From positions 1-13,885 of the forward strand of contig CAJMDF010000047.1 in NCBI GenBank assembly GCA_905212085.1: a stretch of 13,885 nucleotides of DNA, written 5' to 3'. Of the stretch, positions 1-5,344 are shown one piece after another. The stretch comes from an uncultured Clostridium sp. GTDB taxonomy: Bacteria > Cyanobacteriota > Vampirovibrionia > Gastranaerophilales > Gastranaerophilaceae. The translations under genes were made by a program, and so were the position numbers. The number at the start of each line of letters is the position of its first letter. The stretch's first letter is position 1. The notes under the pieces were generated by a model. The model saw only the letters and a program-made list of their open reading frames with translations, was not told the DNA's origin and made no database searches.

Positions 1-54
1 TGAAGGTCCTGCCATAATCGGGGAAATTATATCTATAATTGAAGATTGACGCAT
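1..54 (-). CDS. sdaAB: L-serine dehydratase, iron-sulfur type, beta subunit (N-terminal fragment)
   Basis: This is the 5' end of a leftward gene cut by the window edge. The 18 visible codons read MRQSSIIDIISPIMAGPS. They match the opening of bacterial iron-sulfur L-serine ammonia-lyase beta subunits, which typically begin with a DIIGPIMIGPSSSHTAG-like stretch. That enzyme deaminates serine to pyruvate and ammonia; the beta chain would pair with an alpha chain that is not visible here. The start is supported by AAAGGA at 68-63, eight nt upstream of the ATG, and by a promoter just beyond. With so few residues the family call is plausible rather than proven; a fused single-chain form cannot be excluded. 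Confidence 0.55.
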   Translation of the reverse strand, partial: MRQSSIIDIISPIMAGPS

Positions 55-78
55 AGTAAAAATCCTTTATATATATAA

Positions 79-106
79 ATTATAACATCTCATTAAATAT
101 TGTAAA
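79..106 (-). promoter_or_regulatory. Sigma-70-type promoter for the serine dehydratase-like gene
   Basis: On the minus strand, TTTACA (106-101) is followed by a 16-nt spacer and a perfect TATAAT (84-79). The expected start site is near 72, giving a leader of about 18 nt that just contains the AAAGGA ribosome binding site. The rest of 107-197 is very AT-rich. It presumably also holds the promoter of the rightward 46-aa ORF (TATATATAC near 151-159), but I see no convincing -35 for it. Confidence 0.5.
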
Positions 107-197
107 TAATTTGTAAATTTATAACAATAATTATTTCTTTTGTGTTTTTATATATATACAAAGTGTGTAGGGAATTTTAGTGTAGTAAAGGAGTAAG

Positions 198-338
198 ATG
201 TTTAGTCCTGAATTCATGAAATACTTAATCAATTATCAAAAATCTGAGTTTACCCCGGCAAATACAAAAAAAGAAATTAAATTTAAAAATAATAAATCAG
301 GTAAACTTGCAGAAGTTTTAGCTGTTGTTTTAAAATAA
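198..338 (+). CDS. Small 46-aa hypothetical protein
   Basis: This short ORF starts MFSPEFMKYL and ends LAEVLAVVLK. I do not recognise it. Support comes from a strong ribosome binding site, AAAGGAG at 187-193, four nt before the ATG, and from its position directly after a promoter-like AT-rich region. The predicted protein is basic in the middle (KK, FKNNK) and ends in a short aliphatic stretch, with no signal peptide or clear membrane span. It sits alone between the divergent serine dehydratase-like gene and the candidate antisense-strand RNA at 367-511. No T-tract terminator follows it on the plus strand. It could be a real small protein or a chance ORF behind a good SD. Confidence 0.5.
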   Translation: MFSPEFMKYLINYQKSEFTPANTKKEIKFKNNKSGKLAEVLAVVLK

Positions 339-366
339 CAAGTTATTTTGGTTAATTTAAGCAAAT

Positions 367-404
367 AAAAAAAAAAAACGCCGTTCCCTTTCGAAAACGA
401 CGTT
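367..404 (-). terminator. Intrinsic terminator of the candidate small RNA
   Basis: On the minus strand AACGTCGTT (404-396) pairs with AACGGCGTT (385-377) through nine pairs, one a G-U wobble, across a 10-nt loop. It is followed by a U-run of about 10 (378-367). On the plus strand the same hairpin has a C-A mismatch and no T-tract, so the orientation is clear. No protein-coding gene reads leftward into it, which is the main reason to suspect an RNA gene. Confidence 0.75.
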
Positions 405-420
405 GGAATTCTTTGAATAA

Positions 421-493
421 TTCCTCGTAATAGTGTGAAGTGTAGTGTGCAATAAAACGTGTTTTTGATTCCTCGTTTTATGCTTTTCCTCGT
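421..493 (-). repeat. Three copies of the octamer ACGAGGAA
   Basis: TTCCTCGT on the plus strand occurs at 421-428, 469-476 and 486-493 (ACGAGGAA on the minus strand). The middle copy spans the end of the stem and the start of the loop of the 449-483 hairpin. The 3' copy can pair within 405-424 or, through its ACGA, with the TCGT at 400-397 in the 5' arm of the terminator. Confidence 0.7.
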
Positions 494-517
494 GTCATAT
501 ATATAAAAAATTTTTGA

Positions 518-547
518 TATATATAATTGCTATAATTTGAATATCAA
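518..547 (-). promoter_or_regulatory. Possible promoter of the candidate small RNA
   Basis: On the minus strand TTGATA (547-542) is followed after 16 or 18 nt by TATATA (525-520 or 523-518). A start near 511 would give an RNA of about 145 nt. The region is AT-rich, so TATATA matches are cheap; another TATATAT at about 498-505 could serve a shorter transcript. Confidence 0.3.
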
Positions 548-556
548 TTGTATATT

Positions 557-599
557 TTGTTACAAAACTTCATACTTTCATTATAAATACAGTTATAGT
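557..599 (+). promoter_or_regulatory. Possible promoter region of surE
   Basis: TTGTTA (557-562) and TATAAA (582-587) are separated by 19 nt, slightly long. TATAGT at 594-599 is an alternative -10 without a clear -35. Either would produce a leader of roughly 35-50 nt. The assignment is weak. Confidence 0.25.
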
Positions 600-639
600 A
601 TTATGTTTATAGAAGTTTTATGAAATAAAAAGGAGAGAT

Positions 640-1434
640 ATGAAAATATTAGTATCAAACGATGACGGTATAGCAGCAAACGGTATAAGATGTCTTACAG
701 AAACTTTAGCCCAAGAACATGAAGTATATGTAATAGCACCAGACAGAGAAAGGAGCGCTGCAGGGCATTCACTTACTTTGCACACACCATTGCGTGTAGA
801 AGAGGTAGATGCATACCATGGAGTAAAAAGAGCTTGGGTAACGACAGGAACCCCAGGAGATTGCGTTAAAATCGGGATAAATGCTATTTTATCAAAAGAA
901 GAACAACCTGATATTGTGATTTCAGGAATTAACCACGGGCCTAATTTAGGTGCTGACATTTTATATTCAGGCACGGTAAGCTGCGCAATGGAGGGGGCAA
1001 TGCTCGGAGTCCCTAGTATTGCAATGTCTTTAGCAAGTATGAATTATGAATATGAGCATTTTAAATACGCTGCAAAATTTGTAAATCTATTGCTTCCAAA
1101 ACTTAAAGAATTTAGTTTTCCTAAAAAAAGTATTTTAAATATCAATGTACCAGCTCTTGATGAAGAAGATATTGCTGGAGTTGCAATTACTGAACTTGGA
1201 AGAAAAATGTTCACTGATAACTATGAAAAAAGAATAGATCCAAGAGGTAAAGTATACTACTGGATGGCAGGAGAATTAATTACAGAAGCAGAAGATTCCA
1301 ACACTGATATTGCAGCTGTAAAAAATAATAAAATATCAATTACTCCTGTGACATATGAAATGACTAAAGAAGATGTAATGTCGAGTCTTGAAAACATTCT
1401 ATGCAAAGGTGATGCCTGCAATTGGTTTAATTAA
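640..1434 (+). CDS. surE: 5'/3'-nucleotidase SurE
   Basis: The 264-aa protein is a full-length member of the SurE family, metal-dependent cytoplasmic phosphatases that dephosphorylate nucleoside 5'- and 3'-monophosphates. The N-terminal Rossmann-like fold opens with ILVSNDDG, giving metal ligands D8 and D9. APDRERSAAGHS supplies S39, and SGINHGPN (95-102) supplies N98; these match the metal site known from SurE structures. TGTPGDCV (69-76) and YSGTVSCAMEGA (109-120) are also family motifs. The start is fixed by AAAAGGAGAG at 628-637. The gene is rightward and alone: the candidate RNA diverges upstream and the SPOR-protein operon converges downstream. SurE is often grouped with stationary-phase survival genes, but nothing here shows such regulation. 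Confidence 0.96.
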   Translation: MKILVSNDDGIAANGIRCLTETLAQEHEVYVIAPDRERSAAGHSLTLHTPLRVEEVDAYHGVKRAWVTTGTPGDCVKIGINAILSKEEQPDIVISGINHGPNLGADILYSGTVSCAMEGAMLGVPSIAMSLASMNYEYEHFKYAAKFVNLLLPKLKEFSFPKKSILNINVPALDEEDIAGVAITELGRKMFTDNYEKRIDPRGKVYYWMAGELITEAEDSNTDIAAVKNNKISITPVTYEMTKEDVMSSLENILCKGDACNWFN

Positions 1435-1440
1435 ACCAAT
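1421..1440. repeat. 20-bp perfect palindrome over the surE stop codon
   Basis: The sequence ATTGGTTTAA followed by its exact reverse complement covers the last codons and stop of surE. As RNA it could fold only with a loop taken from its AT centre. It lies just before the strong terminator at 1456-1499 and may contribute to 3'-end structure, or be chance in AT-rich DNA. Confidence 0.5.
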
Positions 1441-1455
1441 TTAAATCAATTTATA

Positions 1456-1499
1456 AATAGAAAAGTTCTTTAATTATAAAATTAAAGAACTTTTCTATT
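1456..1499. terminator. Convergent bidirectional terminator between surE and the SPOR-protein operon
   Basis: A perfect 19-bp stem, 1456-1474 with 1481-1499, closes a 6-nt loop. The arms carry AAAA and TTTT tracts, so the hairpin can act from both sides. It lies 22 nt after the surE stop and 17 nt after the stop of the leftward gene. Confidence 0.8.
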
Positions 1500-1515
1500 A
1501 CTTATTTTTAAATAT

Positions 1516-2199
1516 TTATTCCATAATAATTCTTGCGGGATAGTTATTTCTCAACAAATCATTCGCAACACTTTGAGCTTTTTCTCTTGTTGCATAAGAA
1601 CCAACTTGGATTGTGTAAGCTCCGCCAATATTACGTACAAAAGGAGAAATATTTAAACCGGATTCAGCGATAATCCCTTTTGCAACTTCAGCTTGTTCTT
1701 TTGTTGCGTAATAACCAACAACAACTTTTGCAGATACTGCTTGTTGAACCGGAACACTTTTTGGTGCAGGAGAAGCTGTCTCGGTAGGTTTAGGATTAGC
1801 TTCCTTATCAGGCAACGTAATTGGATCTTCTGATTTAGAAGAATTTGAAGAAGAATTGTCACTATTTTTGTGATCAGGTAAGACAACTTTTTCATCTAAC
1901 TCTGTTGCAAAAGTATTGTCTTCCTTTTTAGTAGTCTTATCTTCATCCTGCAATAGTTTTAATCTCTCATCAACAGATGATTTAGTATATTCGGAATCAG
2001 AACTTGTAGCAGCATTATCTTCATCCCCAATAGACACATCGACTTCCGGAGAAATTTGTTTTGCAATGCCTAAAAACAGGAGTAACAAAATAAAAAAAGC
2101 TGATACAAAAATTATAATCCCTTCATTAGGATTTTTTGTAACCTTTTTTTGATAATCTTTATAACTTATATGTGAAGGTCTTCTTGAATCTTCTTCCAT
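1516..2199 (-). CDS. Single-pass membrane protein with C-terminal SPOR domain
   Basis: The 227-aa protein has a short basic cytoplasmic N-terminus, one transmembrane helix (about 27-46), a long low-complexity linker rich in Ser, Asp, Lys and Pro (about 50-155) and a C-terminal SPOR domain (157-227). Two similar half-repeats, VVVGYYATKEQAEVAKG and IQVGSYATREKAQSVAN, form that domain. SPOR domains bind peptidoglycan stripped of stem peptides at division sites, so a periplasmic cell-wall or division role is likely. The overall build is FtsN/DamX/DedD-like, but orthology to any of them cannot be claimed. It is last in the operon. Its ATG shares one base with the TAA of the DUF366 gene (TAATG), with AGAGGTG just upstream, so translation is probably coupled. 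Confidence 0.85.
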   Translation of the reverse strand: MEEDSRRPSHISYKDYQKKVTKNPNEGIIIFVSAFFILLLLFLGIAKQISPEVDVSIGDEDNAATSSDSEYTKSSVDERLKLLQDEDKTTKKEDNTFATELDEKVVLPDHKNSDNSSSNSSKSEDPITLPDKEANPKPTETASPAPKSVPVQQAVSAKVVVGYYATKEQAEVAKGIIAESGLNISPFVRNIGGAYTIQVGSYATREKAQSVANDLLRNNYPARIIME

Positions 2200-2753
2200 T
2201 ATACACCTCTTACCTTTGTAGATGCTAAAACTATGTCTTCAATTTCTTCTGAATACTTTTTAAGAATTTCTTCAGCTAAATCTTTTATATCTGTAATTCC
2301 AAGCTCACTTGTCAAGCCGCTTGCTTTTACAGGAGCGCCTGCAGAATCGATATTAATACCCGTATGAATTAATATTGAATTTACAGATTTTGTAGCAATG
2401 GAAACAGTTAATTTTTTATCTTCAAAAAATAAATCATCACCGTTTCTTCTAATTACAAATCCTCTTTTTTCAAGAGCTTCTTTTATTATACACATTAAAA
2501 GTCTTTGTCTGAATACACCCTCAACTAATCCGACATTAAATTGTTCTGAAATAAAACTCAACATTAATTTACTGTAAATCGGCTCATTATTAATTACATC
2601 TTCAATATCCACCATTTCAGTAAGTTTTACATCGCATTCTCCTATAAATGCAACAGTTGCATCTCCTTGGATTTTAAAATTTTTATAAATCCAATGAGGA
2701 GAAAGCTGCCAGCCTTCATATTTAATTTCTTTATCTAAAAATTGTGTTTTCAA
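2199..2753 (-). CDS. DUF366 family protein
   Basis: This 184-aa soluble protein matches what I know of the DUF366 family, found in archaea and some bacteria and without an established function. Family-like segments are YEGWQLSPHWIY (12-23), GDATVAFIGECDV (30-42), MVDIEDV (47-53), FRQRLLMCII (81-90), RRNGDDLFFEDKKLTVSIAT (102-121) and HTGINID (130-136). Several invariant-looking Asp, Arg and His residues suggest an enzyme rather than a structural protein; that is inference. The start is TTG at 2753, overlapping the queC stop as TTGA, with AAGGA seven nt upstream inside queC. This tight coupling suggests a role connected with deazaguanine or queuosine metabolism, but co-transcription alone does not prove it. 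Confidence 0.8.
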   Translation of the reverse strand: MKTQFLDKEIKYEGWQLSPHWIYKNFKIQGDATVAFIGECDVKLTEMVDIEDVINNEPIYSKLMLSFISEQFNVGLVEGVFRQRLLMCIIKEALEKRGFVIRRNGDDLFFEDKKLTVSIATKSVNSILIHTGINIDSAGAPVKASGLTSELGITDIKDLAEEILKKYSEEIEDIVLASTKVRGV

Positions 2754-3418
2754 AAAAGTTTCCTTATATAATATGTGTCATGGTTATACTCTAAAGCATT
2801 TTTTAATCTTGTACAGGATTCGCACTTCCCGCAATGTTTTTCGCCTCCTGCATAACAGCTTCTAACATATTCTAGCGGAATTTTATTATCCAATGCCAGC
2901 TTTACTATATCATTTTTGTCAGAATTTATCAAGGGTGCAACAACTTTAGGATGGTTCTGAGTTGAATATTCAAATTCTGCATTCACTTTGTCTATAAAAT
3001 TTTGCGTGTTATCAGGGAAAGTTTGACCTTCTTCTTTATTTGCACCTATTAAGATATAATCATAATCTTCGCTATCTGCAAAACAACCTGCAATATTTAA
3101 AAACAAGCCATTACGGTTTGGAACCCAAACACTCTTTGCCGATTGCACAGAATTATCAAGTTCTTTCCCCTCAGGGATTTCTTTTTCACTCACAAGCGAT
3201 GTATGAGTAATATTTTTTAGCCAGTCAAGATTTATAACTTTATGCTCAATTTTGTAATAATCACAAATTTCTTTTGAAGCATCAATCTCATATTTTGCGG
3301 ATTTTTGCCCGTAATCAAATGTTAACGCAAGAGAAACTCCATAATCTTTTATACCTAATCCTAAACTAACAAGAGAATCAAGCCCTCCTGAAAGAAGCAC
3401 AATTCCTCGGCTATTCAT
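2750..3418 (-). CDS. queC: 7-cyano-7-deazaguanine synthase QueC
   Basis: QueC converts 7-carboxy-7-deazaguanine to preQ0 using ammonia and ATP, a step on the way to queuosine in tRNA. The 222-aa protein has the ATP-pyrophosphatase P-loop SGGLDS (10-15), DYGQKS (35-40), VWVPNRNG (97-104), GANKEEGQTFPD (125-136) and a C-terminal zinc site with four cysteines (C188, C196, C199, C202, in the pattern CX7CX2CX2C). I start it at ATG 3418 because the family begins just before the P-loop. Longer starts (GTG 3424, ATG 3430 and up to 3445) lie in the same frame, and AAAAGG at 3436-3431 would fit GTG 3424 better by spacing. It overlaps the end of the HEAT gene by 8 bp. queD, queE and queF are not in the window, and no preQ1 riboswitch-like hairpin is visible before the operon. 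Confidence 0.95.
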   Translation of the reverse strand: MNSRGIVLLSGGLDSLVSLGLGIKDYGVSLALTFDYGQKSAKYEIDASKEICDYYKIEHKVINLDWLKNITHTSLVSEKEIPEGKELDNSVQSAKSVWVPNRNGLFLNIAGCFADSEDYDYILIGANKEEGQTFPDNTQNFIDKVNAEFEYSTQNHPKVVAPLINSDKNDIVKLALDNKIPLEYVRSCYAGGEKHCGKCESCTRLKNALEYNHDTYYIRKLF

Positions 3419-4367
3419 CTTCACTATCATCCTTTTCATCTTCATACTCAGAAATCATTGAAACAGCTTCCAATTTCAACGTATCAGGATAATTAGAGCC
3501 GTTAGCGACCTCATCTAAAATTTCCCGACCAACAAGATTATATAACGCAATCAACGCGTTTTTCTTCACTTCTTCATTTTCATCCTCTAAAAGACAAGTC
3601 TTTATAGTATCAACTGCCTGAGGATTTTCACTGTCCATAATTGCTTCTATAGCATTTATACGTATTTGAGGAGATTCATCCATTAAAGAATTTTTTAAGG
3701 CATTAAAAACTCTTTCATTATCATCCAATCTTAGCTTTCCCAAAGCCTCAATTACACGTTCTTTCAAAAAAGTAAATTTATTCCAAATTCCTTTTTGAGT
3801 CTCTAAAATACTTACTAAAGGATCAACTGCCCTCAAATCACCCAACATGCCAAGAGCTGAAGCTGCAGTTTCTCTCAAATATACAGATTTTTCATCTTCA
3901 TCTTTTACAACTTCAATCAAAGGTGCTACCGCATATCTATCACCAATACGCCCCAAAGCATCAGCACAAGCTAGTCTTACCTTATAATTTTCATCTTTAT
4001 TATTTAAACAATATAAAAGCGGTGTAACAGCAGAAGTATCTTTCAAATTAGCAATTGCTTTTGCACACATTGCTCGGACATTTATAAAAGAATCTTTTTC
4101 CGTTTCAATATTTTTCATTAATAATAAATCTAAAAGCGGGCCAAGAAACTCATTATCCCTAATTCGATCCATGCACTGGATAATATTCATCAAAATTTCA
4201 GGATTTTTGCAAACACTCAAAAAATAATTATAAATTTTAACAAGATTACATCTTTCATATACCTCATCCAGAGCCTGAATTTTTTGAATAACAGAATTTA
4301 CATCAGACTCATCTAACAGGTTACATTCTTTAGCTATTAAATCTAAATTCAAGTAATCTTTTTCCAC
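3411..4367 (-). CDS. HEAT-repeat protein, first gene of the queC operon
   Basis: The 318-aa all-helical protein has an N-terminal region of about 95 residues followed by HEAT / PBS-lyase-like repeats (about 96-285). Typical units read VRAMCAKAIANLKDTSAVTPLL, VRLACADALGRIGDRYAVAPLI and LRETAASALGMLGDLRAVDPLV. The tail is strongly acidic (EYEDEKDDSEDE). Such solenoids usually mediate protein-protein contacts; PBS-lyase-type repeats are widespread in cyanobacteria and relatives and do not imply phycobilin chemistry. No signal peptide is present, so it is probably cytoplasmic. The open frame reaches ATG 4445, but that extension crosses a terminator and a promoter. I start at GTG 4367, with GGGGT (4378-4374) six nt upstream and a promoter at 4420-4392. 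The link to QueC is unexplained. Confidence 0.85.
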   Translation of the reverse strand: MEKDYLNLDLIAKECNLLDESDVNSVIQKIQALDEVYERCNLVKIYNYFLSVCKNPEILMNIIQCMDRIRDNEFLGPLLDLLLMKNIETEKDSFINVRAMCAKAIANLKDTSAVTPLLYCLNNKDENYKVRLACADALGRIGDRYAVAPLIEVVKDEDEKSVYLRETAASALGMLGDLRAVDPLVSILETQKGIWNKFTFLKERVIEALGKLRLDDNERVFNALKNSLMDESPQIRINAIEAIMDSENPQAVDTIKTCLLEDENEEVKKNALIALYNLVGREILDEVANGSNYPDTLKLEAVSMISEYEDEKDDSEDE

Positions 4368-4391
4368 TATCTTACCCCATCTACAATGGAA

Positions 4392-4420
4392 AATATAGCA
4401 TAAAACTCTTTTTTTTTCAA
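4392..4420 (-). promoter_or_regulatory. Extended -10 promoter of the HEAT-queC-DUF366-SPOR operon
   Basis: On the minus strand TTGAAA (4420-4415), a 17-nt spacer and TATATT (4397-4392) are preceded by the extended -10 element TGC. The expected start site is near 4385, giving a leader of about 18 nt before GTG 4367. The -35 abuts the terminator of the upstream gene. Confidence 0.65.
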
Positions 4421-4421
4421 T

Positions 4422-4464
4422 AAAAAAAGAGTTATTACTACACAAATAGTAACAACTCTTTTTT
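4422..4464 (-). terminator. Intrinsic terminator after the paired membrane proteins
   Basis: On the minus strand the arm 4464-4447 pairs with 4440-4423 over 18 pairs, one G-U, closing a 6-nt loop. The distal arm ends in U7. It lies 14 nt after the stop at 4478. The distal arm, which ends in AACTCTTTTTTT, can also pair with AAAAAAAGAGTT at 4415-4404 further downstream, giving a second, mutually exclusive hairpin. Confidence 0.8.
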
Positions 4465-4477
4465 ATTATTTATTTAA

Positions 4478-5344
4478 CTATGCATTTTGTTTATTTTCAG
4501 TTTTTGCTTTTTTATGAGCCAAATATTTTTCACAAAGAATATTAGCCGGTTTAGTTACAACTACCGGTACAAAGTATCTGTATACAAAACCAAATACTAT
4601 CATTGTTCGTAAAGGGCTCATACCTTTTACTTTTGTCATTAAAGTTTTTGCATCATCCCCTGCATTTGACAACAATGATTTATAAAAAGAATTATTTTCT
4701 ATCGATTTTATTACACTTGGCATTTCTTTTAATTCAGGTTTTATATTACTTGCTTTTGAAGCTGCTAATAATTCTTTATTTTCTTTTATTACTGCAGCCT
4801 TGTTAGCTAAATAATCTGAATAAAATTTATTATCACCTAATAAATGTCCAGCAAATCTCGCTGTAACATTATCCCACCAGCCTTTTACATATTTATCTAA
4901 TGCATAAGCACCAACTGTAGATACTGCAAAAGTTAAACCTTGGTTTACAGCTAATGTATTTTTTCTGTCTTTATCCAATTCTTTATTTGTCAAAGTTCTT
5001 TGCATATACAAACCACTTGTAATTACAGAACCTACTGTTAAACAATGTTGGAAAAGATTTTTACTATTTTTTAACTTATCTGCTAACCAATCCAAAGGTT
5101 TAGAATCAACAAACTTGGAAGTAAATTTATCAGCAATAGAATCAGTCATTTTTTCATATGCATCCGTAAAAGGTTTGAATAAACCAGACTCTGATTTTGA
5201 TGCTTTTTCTAGAATTTGTTCTGCTGCATCTGATACTGTACTTGCTGCGTTTGCTTTAAAATTTGGTTTATAACTATTGATATTCTGTTTTTGATTGTAT
5301 AATCTATTATTTGCATAGGTGTTAGAATTAATTGTTATATTCAT
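4478..5344 (-). CDS. Hypothetical membrane protein with PNFKAN motif (paired gene B)
   Basis: I do not recognise this 288-aa protein. It has an Asn-rich N-terminus ending in PNFKAN (27-32), an amphipathic helical region (35-95), two hydrophobic segments (about 97-117 and 131-150) separated by a charged turn (NKELDKDRK), a long helical charged region (180-240), a third hydrophobic segment (246-263) and a basic tail (HKKAKTENK). It has no classical signal peptide. The start overlaps the stop of the upstream gene by one base (TAATG) behind a near-consensus AAAGGAGGTG, so the pair is probably made together in similar amounts. The neighbour at 5344-6168 has the same order of elements, suggesting old tandem duplication. 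Hypothetical proteins with this kind of N-terminal F-centred motif are, in my experience, typical of Gastranaerophilales. Confidence 0.8.
   Translation of the reverse strand: MNITINSNTYANNRLYNQKQNINSYKPNFKANAASTVSDAAEQILEKASKSESGLFKPFTDAYEKMTDSIADKFTSKFVDSKPLDWLADKLKNSKNLFQHCLTVGSVITSGLYMQRTLTNKELDKDRKNTLAVNQGLTFAVSTVGAYALDKYVKGWWDNVTARFAGHLLGDNKFYSDYLANKAAVIKENKELLAASKASNIKPELKEMPSVIKSIENNSFYKSLLSNAGDDAKTLMTKVKGMSPLRTMIVFGFVYRYFVPVVVTKPANILCEKYLAHKKAKTENKQNA

Larger units (their letters stand above)
367..511 (-). ncRNA. Candidate small RNA with three ACGAGGAA motifs and an intrinsic terminator
   Basis: The 301-nt gap between 338 and 640 has no credible ORF but looks like a minus-strand RNA gene. 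Seen directly: (1) a 3' hairpin at 404-377 followed by a run of 10-12 U, pairing fully only on the minus strand; (2) a hairpin at 483-449 with a ten-pair stem, one bulge and a 14-nt loop beginning AGGAAUCA; (3) a 6-bp hairpin at 424-405; (4) the octamer ACGAGGAA three times (493-486, 476-469, 428-421). The expected length is about 140 nt if the promoter at 547-518 is correct. Inference: repeated GGA elements, one loop-displayed, could bind an RNA-binding protein such as CsrA/RsmA or base-pair with targets. Cyanobacterial Yfr2-type RNAs also have a GGA-bearing loop as far as I recall, so they deserve comparison. The 5' end is uncertain. Confidence 0.5.

Noticed and set aside
421..493. CRISPR array
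   Set aside because: The three octamers are too short and irregularly spaced (centres 48 and 17 nt apart) for repeats and spacers, and no cas gene is present.
367..511. 6S RNA or tRNA as an explanation of the candidate RNA
   Set aside because: No long closing stem with a central bubble is formed by the two ends, and no cloverleaf, T-loop or CCA-type end is present.
618..974. 118-aa minus-strand ORF opposite surE
   Set aside because: It lies wholly across the 5' half of a clear SurE coding frame, has no family resemblance and no ribosome binding site.
4371..4420. preQ1 riboswitch ahead of the queC operon
   Set aside because: The predicted leader before the HEAT gene is only about 18 nt, too short for the aptamer, and no matching hairpin/pseudoknot sequence is visible.
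4368..4445. 26-residue N-terminal extension of the HEAT protein to ATG 4445
   Set aside because: The extension is encoded by a terminator hairpin, the -35/-10 promoter and the leader; GTG 4367 has a ribosome binding site and fits the predicted transcript start.
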